Below, piece after piece: positions 12,782 to 24,000 of a stretch of DNA of 64,000 nt. The first letter of the stretch is position 1. Every line of letters begins with the position of its first letter. Source of the stretch: Plantago major (lineage: Eukaryota > Streptophyta > Magnoliopsida > Lamiales > Plantaginaceae); the NCBI GenBank assembly GCA_026545765.1, contig CM048841.1, forward strand, positions 68,508,217 through 68,572,216. Reading direction: 5' to 3'. The notes beneath the pieces were generated by a model. That model was not told the DNA's origin and did no database searches. It saw only the letters and a list, made by a program, of their open reading frames with translations. The position numbers and the translations under genes were made by a program.

Positions 12782-13023
12782 CGGGGCTTGATTTGCCAAC
12801 CACTTTCGTACCTAGCAAGCCTTTCGGGGCCCAGCTTTTGTGACTGAAAGAAAGATTTTAGTAAGTGAAAGTGACTCGGATCGTTCTTAGCTTGTTTTCT
12901 TGTTTTATTGGTCTAACTTGTGTTGCTTCGGAATTGCATTATCAATTTCTCATTTTCTCATTAAGTGACTCGGACTCAACTTGTATTTGGTTCGGCCTTG
13001 CAGAGTTTTGATTCGATTACATC

Positions 13024-14410
13024 ATGTCTACAATGAGGGCACTCAAGAGAAAGCATAATGCTGCTCAGAAGAAGGAGGTGGAAGAAGGCGTCCGGGACTA
13101 GCTGAACAAGACGTCCACTAGAGCCTCGGAACGCTTCTACGTTCCGAGCTGAGGATCTCCGCAGGGTAGCAGCTGGTGAAGGCAAGCAGACTATACCCAC
13201 TCCAGACAAGCGCAAAGTGGCTCCTAGTAAAGGGGCGAAGAAGCCTCAGAGGGCTTCTCTGAAAGAAGCCTCGGTGAGTGGGGCTAGCGCTACGGGCAGG
13301 CAAAAGTGCTCATCTGAAGGTCCGATCCCCCAGCCAAGAAAGATAAGGGGATAATGATTGAGGATTCGGACCTTGAGTCCGAGGTGAGTCGGTTGGCTTC
13401 AGTTTCGGAGCTGGAAAGGATTGCTGAGCTTGTTGCTGCTCATCAGAAGGTATGCTTAGTTCCGAATGCGCTCCTTAATTTTTCAATATCTTGAAAGTGC
13501 CATCTTTTATTGACTTAGACTTTTCCATTTTTGTTCTTAGCTTACGGCTGCTGTCCGAGCTTGTTTTGAGGTGGCGGGTCACAGGGCCACAATGGAAATA
13601 AAGTTGTCCAAGTCCGAGCCAAGTAGGGAGGCCGAGGCGAACAAGGACGTGGTTTATAAAGAGAAGTATAAGAAGAGCCTTGCCTCGTTGAAGGAAGCCG
13701 AGGCTGAAAATCAAAAGTTGAAGAGTGCTATCCGAGCTTTGGAGACGGACTTGGAGGCATATAGGGATGGCATGGACGATCTTACAGCGGTCTCTCAGAA
13801 CTTCAAGGATCGCATGCTCGAGCACCTGCTTACGGTTCGAACTGAGGCTATCCGGGACTACTTAAACTCGGATGCTCATAAGTTTCACTTGGACACCAAG
13901 TATGACTTGGCCCGTCAAGAAGGGTTCGATGCAGCAGTGGGCCAGCTCCAAAAGAAGGGCCTCATTCCGAAGGACTATAACTTGGAGGATGAAGGGATCT
14001 CGACCTTTAATGAACTGGATGGGTATGTCTTTGTCTCGGAGGATGTGGAGGACGATGTTCTGTTCAAGTCCGAGTTTGTGGAACTTGTGTGCGAGGAGAA
14101 CGAGGATTACAAGTACAATCACAATGGTCCGTACTTGCCTTCCTTCGTTCCGCAAGTCCTGATGTCCTATGTCTTCGTGTCGTTCGAGGAGTATGAGGAC
14201 CACAACCGTGTGTGGCTGAAGATCCCTGGTCCGGTGCTAGGCCATGACCAAGACTTGGACTTGTACAAAGAATACCCGGAGTTCATCCGGAAGAAAAGAG
14301 AGAAACTAGCCAAGAGGTTGTCCGAGCACCAGGCTTCTCAGCATGATGATTCGGAGAGTGCCCCTGACAGTGCCCAACCGGAGTCCCAGGCCAATCCTTC
14401 TGGGAGTTGA
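13024..14410 (+). CDS. Antisense ORF (aORF) of the Tat element, spliced, coiled-coil product
   Basis: This ORF is antisense to the gypsy pol. A possible start (MSTMRALKRKH) lies at 13,024 just after a TTGCAG acceptor-like site (13,005-13,010). A segment bounded by AG|GTATGC and TTGTTCTTAG|C marks a 91-bp intron at 13,450-13,540. The last exon is open to the stop at 14,410; counted from the in-frame ATG at 13,571 it gives 279 residues. Residues about 30-80 are heptad-like and charged, suggesting a coiled coil. Residues about 125-185 are acidic, and the tail (about 255-279) is Ser/Gln/Pro-rich. The layout recalls the C-terminal half of plant 'putative gypsy type transposon' proteins (Transposase_28), but this is from memory only. 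Its role in the element is unknown. It is a fossil element part; the upstream portion is not intact. Confidence 0.6.
13450..13540 (+). other. Intron in the Tat antisense ORF
   Basis: The donor is CAGAAG|GTATGC and the acceptor is TTTTTGTTCTTAG|CTT, preceded by a T-rich tract. The length is 91 bp, typical for a plant intron. Open sequence with similar composition flanks it on both sides. Confidence 0.6.
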
Positions 14411-16325
14411 ACTAATTGAAGGCGGGGTATACCCCGTGAATGATGTTATGGTCGGACCTTAAGACAGTTTCCATTTGCTCTTTATTTTCAGTTTGAAAAA
14501 TTGTCCAACTTATTCTGCTTCGGATCTTGTTGTTTTGCTCAAACTGATGTTGGTCCGGAGTATTGTTCTACTTCGTATCAGCTCTCCCTTAAATAGATGA
14601 ATTTAGTTTGCTTCTGTAGTTTCTTCTATGCTCCGAGTTAATACATGCATGTTTGATGTAATTGTTTTAAGTATTTCTAGTTCGATCTGCTGGAAGTAAC
14701 TCTGAGCCGACTTACAAACTTAAACTTGAGGTGGCCAATAATCCAAGTCTGGGAATCGGTTCGGACTCTCTCGGTTGTGGTCCGAACGGATTGTTTCAAA
14801 TCAATGTGCTCATAATATAAGAAATGTAACTTAGTATTATTCCACACAAGTGATTGTGGCTCGGACTATTTTTAACGAAATAGGCCGAGTAAACTTTATA
14901 GATTCGGACACACGTTGGTTGAAGTGTATCAATCCCAAGTGTCTGAATCATAAAGTCTTGTAAATAATGATTCGCACAATGAGCTAAGTATCGGTCCGGA
15001 GTAATAACTTAGTCCGAACCACTCGAATCATTAATGGATCTGAAGTGGAAGCCCAATAGTAAAGGCCCAACTCAGGACCAAGCCCAATGGTAGCCGTTAC
15101 ATTGCACACGTCCCAATGTGATTGGACGATGGCGTCTATAAATACATTCGCATTGTACTACTGTTTTGTATAATTTTTGTCTTGTAGTAATAGGTGATTC
15201 GGATCCCCTAGTTCGGATATCTATCAACTGGGTCGATTCCGACGTTCCTATGTGTGATCCGCCTTGTAGGAGCCTTTCACTTGTCCGAGGGGCTTGTATG
15301 AGTCGGATCTCACTGGGAACGATGAGATCGAACCACTCGAACTTTGGGCTTTCCTGACAAACTCTTATTAAGTCGGACCCAATGGCTCTGTGTAGGGATT
15401 CGCCCATGAGGAGCTCTTTCCAAACCAAAGGCTGTTTATTGGTGGATCTCTACCTGGATCAATATGTCCAATTCATCTTGGTCCGAAGGGTCAAATTCTT
15501 GAACCTTTGGCCTTTCGCACCATTTACCATTATATGTGAGTGCTTTGCGTCTAACTCGGAAATGGTCATGGTCTGAGAGGTTGTAGATTTAAGGAACTGC
15601 GTAGCTAATATCTCGTACGGACCTATCTGGCTGTATGGAGTAAGACCAACATGCTCGGAGGATCAATTCTTTGATCTGTCCGCCTCTTCCACCGTTTACC
15701 ATTTTCTGTGAGTGCGTTCTGTCTGACTCGAAAATGGTAGCGGTTGAAGAGGTAGATGGTTCGAAGAGGATTATTGGTCACTGCTTCGATCTCTGTTCAA
15801 TTTCGAAACCACTTTACTTTATTCGGAGGATCAATTCCTTGATCCGTCCGCCTCACCCACCACTTTCTGTGAGTGGCTTTCACCTAACTCGGAAATGGCA
15901 GTTGTTCGGAGAGGTAGATGGTTCGAGGATCTTCCGGTGAAGATTCCACTCGGGTGTGCTTAGTTCGGACATATCTGCTCGGACTGGGTTGTTTTCTAAC
16001 TTTGTTATTTCGTTTATGATGCTTGAGAGTCTTAGCTCCGGACCTGCTGATCTGAGTCGGTGGTTCTTGGAATTTCTTAAGTGTAGAACTGAAGTCTTAG
16101 AGATTTGATCATTTAGTATTTTTGTAAGGAAAGGCTACGGTTCGGAGAGGTGAGTTCGAAGAGAGGAATTGAGTCTAAAAAATGTAACTGACAAAGACAG
16201 AAGTTGTATTGATTTGTCGTAAATGCAATTACAACTGGTGGGCTTAAGGACCAAAAAGCAAAAACTGGCAAAAGTAAGTAACTGACGTAGTTCTAAGCAT
16301 AAAACTTCTGAAGGTTCTTGGTATT
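14411..16325 (-). repeat. Noncoding 3' region of the Tat element with degenerate tandem repeats
   Basis: No coding sequence is convincing here. Units beginning GGATCAAT at about 15,456, 15,660 and 15,838 share CACCATTTACCAT-, GTGAGTG-, AACTCGGAAATGG- and GAGAGGTAGATGGTTCG-type motifs over roughly 100 bp, spaced about 180-200 bp apart. Similar CGGAC/TCGGA-rich sequence fills the rest. This fits the hypervariable region between pol and 3' LTR for which Tat-lineage elements are known and from which satellites can arise. Confidence 0.55.
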
Positions 16326-16329
16326 TTAA

Positions 16330-18020
16330 GTTCTCTTCAAGACCCTTCCATGATCATCCTCTAATTCATAGCTTCCGTTGACCCTTGCTCCAATGATCTT
16401 GTAAGGACCTTCCCATTTAGGCTTAAGTTTTCCAACCTTACTGAGAATGTCTACCCTTCTAAGAACCAAATCGCCAACCTATAGATCTTTAGCATAGGCA
16501 TGCTTGTTGTAGGCTCGGGCAGCTGCCGCTTGGTAGCGGTGGATGTTAGCTAGTGCAGTGTTTCTTTTGTCCTCAAGCAGCTCCAAGTCATAAATCCTTG
16601 CCACTTCATTCTCCACAGGTTGTTACTATTGAATCATTTGAGTCTCAACTGCAATCTCCGAAGGGATGACTGCCTCAGTGCCATAGACTAGTGCAAGGGG
16701 TGTCTTCTGAGTAGCAGTTCCAGTAGTACAGTGAGCCCAAAGTACCCCGTCCAAGTCATCTGCCCAACTTCCTTGAGAAGTCCTTAGCCTCTTTTCTAGG
16801 ATCTCAACAATTGTCTTGTTCGTTGACTCAACTTGACCATTAGCTTGAGGGTGGCCAACTAATGTGAATCGTTGCTCTATCTTGAAGGATTTGCACCATT
16901 CCTTAAGTTTAGCTCCGGAGAACTGAGTCCCATTGTCCGAGACAAGGACCCTGGGTAGTCCAAAGCGACAAATGATGTTTTTCCAAATGAAAGTTCTCAC
17001 TCGGTTCTCAGTGATAGTTGAGACAGCCTCTGCCTCAACCCATTTAGTGAAGTATTCCACATCAACAATTAGGAATTTCTTCTGGTGAGTACCGCGGGGA
17101 AAAGGACCGACTATATATCCCCCATTGATCAAATGGGCAGGCTATGATTGACGAAATCATAGGGTTTGTAGGGCGGTGAGGAATGTTGGAATAGTACTAA
17201 CAATCATCACACGCTTGAGCAAAGTTTGAAGCATCCTTATCAATTGTTGGCCAGTAGTAACCTTGCCTTATGACGTTTTGAGCCAAAGTTCGGCCTCCTG
17301 AGTGACTTCCACAACTTCCACTATGGATTTCTTCCAAAACAGTCCTAGCCTCTTGGGGTCCAAAGCACCTCAAGTGAGTGCCACTAAAAGACTTCTTGTA
17401 AAGATCTTCCCCAAGGATAAAATATCTAGTGGCTCTGCAAAAAACTCTCCTTGCTTCCTTTGGATCTGAGGGTAAAGACCCGTCCTTAAGGAAATTGAAG
17501 ATGTCTGTCATCCAAGTCCGTTCAGTGCTTAAGAGAAAAATATGCGGGCCTGGACTCATGAGTGAAGAAGTCCTAAGAGTCAATAGGATGATGCTTCGAG
17601 TGTCCAACGCTCCTGAAGCTGAAGCATACTTTGAGAGTGGGTCAGTTTTCTCATTCCATTCCCTATCAAACCTTTCCAGTGTGAATTCCTCAAAGTTCTC
17701 TACCTCTTTCCTGAGCAAGTCCAATTACTTGATCATGTTAGGGCCCTCAGTGGCGAAGGACCCTGAGAACTGAGATTCAACTAGTTGCGAGTCAGTGTAA
17801 GCTTTGACCCTTCTCACTTGGAGTGATTATGACATTTTGAGTCCGATGAGGAGTGCCTCGTACTCAGCTTCGTTGTTGGTCACCTTAAAGTCAAGCGTGA
17901 TGGCATAATCCAACTCAGCACCTTCAGGGCTTTTAAGGTGTATTCCAATGCAACCAAGTCTACCGGTAGAAGATCCATCTGCTTGTAGTGTCCAAGTGCC
18001 TTTCTCTGGTTCTTTGGATG
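16330..18020 (-). pseudogene. Tat gypsy pol remnant: RNase H and integrase
   Basis: From right to left: an RNase H domain at 18,010-17,830 with WTLQADGSS and NNEAEYEALLIGL; the linker and integrase zinc-binding region at 17,724-17,197 ending near CDDC; the integrase core at 17,132-16,626 with KWVEAEAV, SDNGTQF and GHPQANGQVE; and the integrase C-terminus at about 16,460-16,330 with DILSKVGKLKPKWEGPYK. This is typical of Tat/Athila-side gypsy elements without a visible chromodomain. RNase H is cut on its 5' side by copia D. It is a fossil with a few breaks. Confidence 0.8.
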
Positions 18021-18345
18021 CTGTAGTAGCATCGATGTCAATGTTGGAGCAATCTGGATATATCTCCTCAGCAACCCCACATAATTCCATTTTCTTTTGA
18101 CCAAAGTCAACTAGTTCATGAGTGATGCCACATAATTCTGGAGAAGGTAGTTTGGAGTCATCTGAGTCTTCTTCCTCAGATTCTGACTCAATATCGAGAG
18201 CATCCAGTTGGATTTGAATCTTTTTCCTTTCTTCAGTGAGCAAAGCTCTCTGACCTCTCTTGAAGTTTCTTCTATCTTTCTTGTCACCAGTCTTTAGCTT
18301 ATTGAAAACAGGACAGTCTCTTTTAAAATGACCAGTTTCTGACAA
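17827..18345 (-). other. Open frame crossing from copia gag (D) into gypsy RNase H (C)
   Basis: One uninterrupted 172-residue frame starts in copia gag (zinc-knuckle end GHFKRDCP, then ITHELVDFGQKK) and at about 18,020-18,030 passes into gypsy RNase H (WTLQADGSS, NNEAEYEALL). It is the fossil junction of two elements that happens to be in frame. Nothing shows that it is expressed. Confidence 0.65.
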
Positions 18346-19364
18346 TAGAAACAGATATCGTTTCCGATTTCTTCTTCCTCAGTACTAGATGCTCGCTGAG
18401 CCGGTTTGTTCAGCGAGCTTGACAGCTGCATATTCTTGTACTGGTGATAGTTTGAGCCTAGATGATTTTTCAGCTTCTCTTTGGATTTTCTTCTCTCAAT
18501 CTCCCGACTGACATATTTTCTCATTTGCTTTACAGCAAGAGAATCTTCCTCAGTCATTTCCTTGGTATCCTTTTTAGAAGTACCTTGTGTTACTAAAGCA
18601 ACATTGTGAACTTTCTCAGCAATTGTTTGTTCTCTCTGAGTAGTTTCATAGTTGACAGTAACTAAGTGGGAAAAGAGTTCTACTGGAGTGATATTTGACA
18701 TTCCTTGGTTGAAATAAAAATACTGAGTGTGTTCCCAGTTTTGATTCAAGCTTCTCACGATAGTCTTAACCTTTTCAGAGTTAGAGTATCTCTCACTTTC
18801 ACCAAGTGCAGCCATTTCACTCATCAATGTTGTAAATCGAAAATCTAGTTCTTCAAGAGTCTCAGTGGGACCTTGTTTAAAGTTTTGGAATTTAAGCTTC
18901 AAAACTTCGAACTTATTTTCCTTTGTTTTCTCAGTGCCGGCAAAGATTTCTTCAATCAGTTGCCAGGCCACTTTCGCCGTTTTTGAACCCCACAGTTTAC
19001 ACTGTATGTGCTCTGGAGTGGAACGTATGATGATATTGCGAGCCTGACCATCTAGTCGATTTCTCTTGGCATCTTCCGTTGTCCAGAGCTCTCTGGGCTT
19101 TGGCCCATAAACAATTTGACAAGTAGGTCTTCCACTGGTTGAAGCACCTGTTTGTGAGGAACCACCACTTGGTTCTTCATCAGTGGGAACTCTATCTCTA
19201 CCATTAGAAACCTCCATGACCTGCTTGAGTTGTTGAATGACTATGGGGCCATTCTTTATTACTTCGATCATTTCGTCACTGATGGCTTCTAGGTGGAGCA
19301 TCATGTTGTTCTTCAATTTCTCATAATTCTCTGGCCTGAGAATTGGAGCGTCATTTAAAGACAT
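18300..19364 (-). pseudogene. gag of copia D
   Basis: It is open over 356 residues from MSLNDAPILRPENYEKL. It carries a UBN2-type gag core (KTKENKFEVLKLKFQNFK; LDFRFTTLMSEMAALGE) and a CX2C zinc-knuckle start (CFYCQK) near its end. It is collinear with the gag of element G (55,387-56,600). It is the best-preserved coding part of D, although the element as a whole is truncated. Confidence 0.75.
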
Positions 19365-19465
19365 CCTGCAGCAAACACACTAAACATACAAATCAAGTGT
19401 AGGTGAAAAATAGTTAGTGGGCACTTATCTGGGATCTAGGTTCAGTGCAGAAGGCCTGGGAACAT

Positions 19466-19480
19466 CCTGCTCTGATACCA
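19466..19480 (-). other. Primer-binding site (tRNA-iMet) of copia D
   Basis: On the minus strand this reads TGGTATCAGAGCAGG, complementary to the initiator tRNA-Met 3' end. It lies two bases from the LTR end at 19,483. Confidence 0.85.
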
Positions 19481-19482
19481 CT

Positions 19483-21015
19483 TGTTGGTCCAGATAACGG
19501 CAAAGGGAAAAGACTGGGGGGGGGTGAATAGTCTTTTACAAGTTTTGTCGATAAACACAATTTCTCAGATATTTGATACTTAATTTCAGAGAGCGGAAGA
19601 CTTTTCTGTGATAAGTGCACGTGCTCAGCAAGATATGTGTAAATACTCAGCAAGGTAAATAAAGCAAGTAATAAATTGCAGAAAGTAAATAACATTGATC
19701 TTTATAGAGGTATCTGAAGGTGGCGTAATCCTTCAACTAATCCACTTCGGCCTTTCTCAGACCTAGAATCCACTAAGACAGATAATTGAGTTTACCTTAC
19801 AAATATCTTCTCTTGATTCCTAAATACACTAGGTTCCCAACCAAGTGTTCCCCCTGAGTTATTCCCCGGCTTTCTCAGCCAAGTAATTCCTATACTCAGA
19901 AACCTTTGAGCTATTCCTTAGCTTCCCAAACTAAGTACTTCCTGTACTCCACGCCGTTTAAGGTGTTGGTTAAGGTAGTTTGTCAGGTGAGTAGTCTTTA
20001 TAACTTTCTCAGTTATGTAAGAGTACTTGATAGAACAAGAATCACTTAACACACTTCACAATGTGTGGTGATATGTTATTTACTGACCCAAGTCTATGTT
20101 AAATGTTCTAGAGAATGAAACTTAGATACTTGATCTTTTGATTCAACTCCTTCACAGATAGCAATGCTTGTTAAGGATCAGGACACTTAGAACTTTCGTG
20201 CTACTTAGAATTCAAGAGCTTAGTCGCAACTGTAAGCTAAAGAGTAAGTAGGTTGAAGGCTTGTATGCTTGAATGAGTTTGTCGATGTAAGTTCTTGGCG
20301 TGTTCAGTGTGTGTGTATTCAAGCATTCTAAGTGTTGATATTTATAGTTGAAAATCATGCCGTTTGAATAGTATCCATTAGGCTTAATGAAATTCAAACT
20401 ATTGATATCTCAGAATAATCGCAGAGACGTTGTCTCTTTTCGTAGATTTCCTCTTTAGTTCGTATGTCCGTATGCGCATTTATTGCATTGTACTATTTTT
20501 GTCCTCAGAGTTAACGGAACTATGCACGCTTTCTAAAGCATTGCATGTCCCTTTCCAGAAACCTTCACATCTCCAGATACCTGTTGAAACATTGTTTCCC
20601 AGAAACATAGTTTTATCCAGGATATCTGAGTGTAGATAACTGTGGGCACTTTTCCTTGTTCAGAAATCTTGTGTTCTCAGATATCTTTTGCAAAACTTTT
20701 TTATTGAGAAACACTTGTTTATCAAAGATATCTGGACATAGGTATCTGATAACCTTTGTCTTCAGCAATCTTGTGCAGTCTTCAAAACTTCAAAATTTGT
20801 TGAACTCTCCTGTTGGATGCCTTCTTCTTGGTCTTCTTCAAAGGTATAAAAATTACATTCAGAGACCTAACATCCTATACAAGATTTGCTAGACTAACAT
20901 ACTTAGTGATTTTCCTCTTTTACAGTGTTCAAGTGAACCAAGAGTACTAACCACCTTTCTGTGCTAAGATAAGTCATTAGGTTGCTGATCAAAATCTAAA
21001 CAGATTTTCCTAACA
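19483..21015 (-). repeat. LTR shared by copia D and E (1,533 bp)
   Basis: On the minus strand it begins TGTTAGGAAAATCTG and ends CCAACA. A G-run at 19,517-19,526 matches the G-run at the same place of the other LTRs. It is a somewhat different variant from the B and G LTRs, and closer to the LTR of element A in its ATATCTGAG-rich central part. Confidence 0.8.
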
Positions 21016-21069
21016 AGGACAATAGAAAATTCCAAGTTCCAAGTGAACATCCTAACTAGCTGGCCTTCA

Positions 21070-24000
21070 TCCTTCTTCATTCTTCATCATCTGGTCGAAT
21101 GTAAGCAGAGTATCTGATGATATCGTCTGAGTAGTCAGTGAGAGCTTCTCTGATGAAAAGTTCAAACTTTCTAGAGGTCGCAACATACTCCTTGTATGAT
21201 CTTTTTTTCTTACATGCTGTACGAGCCCTTTCGACCTAGAGATATATGCCCCGGAGCCAGGCATGCTCAATCTGTATGGAAGATAACTTGAGTTCTTGGT
21301 ACACTTTACTCAAGTATTTCAGATCTAGCTTGTATTCTTCCTCTGTCATGTAGAAGTTTTCATAGACCATTACTTTAGTTTTTGGTACCATCTTGTTAAC
21401 AAGAACATTGAGTTTCAAATAAACATCATTTGGTCTGTAGTAGGGGCAAACATCAGTAAGCTCTTTTTCAATAGCTTGTTTTCTGACCGTTATCTCGAAG
21501 GATAGTGCATCTTTTAATCTTTCATCAGATAGCAATTTCCTTTTGTTCTTTCTCCAGGCTATCAAATGAAGGAAGACTTGTTTTGGGAAAGGTTTTGAGG
21601 CAAATATTAAACTATTGATGTCCATTACCCAGAAACCATTGATGCACTTATAGACATTTGAGTTCAGATCTTCTGGAGTTGGTTCATACTTTATTAGTAC
21701 TTCTTCAGGACTTAAAGTATCAACTCCTTGAAGTTTTTCAATTCGTTCTTTGATCTTCCTCTGTCTAAATGCTTCCCTTTGCGCTTTCTTGGAAAGCTCT
21801 CTGTTACTTGTACCTTCTTGAGTGGGTACTGCAGAAGTGATTCCTGGTCCAATTGGAAATCCCACACTTCTCTTTCAAATAAGAGGTGTAGGGTCTTCTT
21901 CCTCATCATCTTCTTCCTGATGAGTTGCCACTGAGGCCTTGTTTCCATCTTGACCAACTTTATTCTTCTTTTCAGAAGGCTCTTCAACATCTTCTGCCCT
22001 TGAGCTCTTGACAGCTTTAGGAACTTCGTGAGACTCTTTGGTAACAGGTGGAGGTGGTGGTAGGAGAACTTGACTAGAGGTACTTTGTAGAGGCAAAGCT
22101 TCAAATATAGTCAGTTGTTTGCTTTTTCTCTTGGTTTTTCCATTTCCCCCCTAGTCATAAGAGGCTGATCAATACGTTTTGACAGCTTCACAAAGGATTC
22201 TGAGATGGAGGCAAAGCTTCCTTGTAATCCTTTATAAGCTTGAGTGAGTTCTTGCAGTTCAGCTCTTAAAAGCATATTCTGGTTAGCAAAACCAGTTGCT
22301 TCATCATTTAGCTTTGCTACCTCAGAAACCACTTTTGGTATATTCTCAATAGCCATAGTGGAGAGGTAGTCGATGAGCTGTATCAAATCCTCATCTTCCA
22401 TTCTTTGCAGGGCCTCTTCTCTCTGAATGAAGGATAAAGTAGTGATCCTTCTGGCAAGTAATGTTGCAAGTTTCTGGAAGGCAGGAGGTGCAGACTCTAT
22501 AAGCTCCTTGTCTTGAACAGAGCATTCCTTAAACAGATTCTCAAAGATCTATTCTTGCTCACTCCATACATCACCAACAGATTTTGGCACCGGAATTATC
22601 ATCAATGGGTCAAGCGTTGGTGGAGCAAAGTCCTGTAAAGTGTATTTTTCCTTCAGAGGCGTTGAATCCCTATGTTCTGCTTCTTCTTCAAAATTCCGGT
22701 TGTCAGCAGCCAGTTTACCTTGTTTAATGGAAGCTCTCAGTTCTTCCATAGTAGTCTCTCTGTCTTGATTCTCCTTGTCAATAGCTGCTTGTTTAGCACT
22801 CTGGAGATTTTGTAATTCTTGTAGAGCTGCTTCCTCTATGAGAATGAGATCCTCAACTTTCTTGAGGTCGGCTTCCTTTTCTGTGATCTTGGTTTGTACC
22901 TCAAGATGCAGTGTAGCTTCCTGTGTCAGCAAGTCTCTGAGATGAGATATCTTGGACTCTAATTCTAGCAGTTGCTGCAGAGTCGGATTATCATCAGAGA
23001 GTTCTAAGATGTCCTTGTGTAGCTTCTTGCTGGAGGAATCATCTCAATGGTGAGATGCAGAAGTGGTTAGTTTCTTCTCATATTGTTTTGCAACAACTGA
23101 GGATTGCTTTGTAGAGATTGTTCTGCCTGCTCTAGGTGGTTGATCATCGTTGTTATCATTATCACCATCAGAATTATCCTTAGACGCATCATGTTTACAG
23201 GAGGTTGGTAGAGAAGTTTGAGATTTGTCCTTTCGATCCGACTCCTCTTTGTTATCAGAAGTTGGAGTCTTAGCAGAAGAAGCTCCTTGTTGTAAGTGAC
23301 GTGGAAGTATAGGATGATGAATCATCTGAAGCTGCTTCTGCTTATCCGCATTCTGAAAGAGTTCCACCAAAATGGTCGCACACAGTATTTCTAAATCCCG
23401 TACTTATACATTCACTGAGCCTATGTTTATCAGTTGGTAGCAATCGATGAATGAATTATTCCAGGTATTTATACTGCTCTCTCATTTGTGCATCATCACC
23501 ATCTTTAAACAGAGTTTTAAGGCTAAATCTCCTGACTTTCTGCCATTGTGAAAAGTATTCCATCTGCTTCGTCAGAACGGTGGTCTCGTACTTATCGAGT
23601 AATGAGAGATACTCCCCATCGAAAGAGTCAACATCAGAGATTGAAGGACTCGGAGGAGTAGGCGTAACAGAAAGAACCTGTGTCGCAACAACAGGTACAT
23701 AAGTCTTGTTGGGAGAGGTGGTCCGTGCCTCAGACATTTCAGTTGACTTAGGAGACTTGAGATTTTTCTCCTTTTCAACTTCCTTTTCTTTCTGATCCTG
23801 AGAAATAGAAGTGTTAGTACACTTAGAAAGATTAAGAAGGATTCTACACACAATAGTTTTTGAGTTTTCTAGCTCGTTCACTGGAGGTTCAGAAACATGT
23901 TTTTTAGAAACTCGCTAGCCAGTGTGTCCTCTGAAGCCTTTGGCTTTTCAGCCGCTTCATCTTTCTTCTCAGTTTGAGCCTTCAAGAAATATAAGAAAGG

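Larger units (their letters stand above)
12782..18025 (-). mobile_element. Ty3/gypsy Tat-lineage element C (3' half of pol, 3' region, antisense ORF)
   Basis: Minus-strand pol fragments (RNase H, integrase zinc-binding region, integrase core, integrase C-terminus) occupy about 18,020-16,330. They are followed by a long noncoding region with degenerate tandem repeats and then an ORF on the opposite strand at 13,024-14,410. An antisense ORF between pol and the 3' LTR, plus a hypervariable repeat-rich 3' region, are known hallmarks of plant Tat-lineage (Retand-like) elements. No Tat LTR, reverse transcriptase or gag was found. The left side ends at the LTR of copia B, and the right side is cut in RNase H by copia D. 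The pol part is broken in a few places. Confidence 0.75.
18026..21015 (-). mobile_element. Copia element D (gag plus LTR)
   Basis: This minus-strand SIRE-like copy consists of an LTR (19,483-21,015), a tRNA-iMet primer site and most of gag (19,364 to about 18,030). It stops abruptly in Tat RNase H, so pol and the distal LTR are missing. The LTR is joined on its right to an extra-ORF region (E) without a polypurine tract between them. The same LTR could therefore be the 5' LTR of D and the 3' LTR of E, as produced by recombination between LTRs. Confidence 0.75.
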
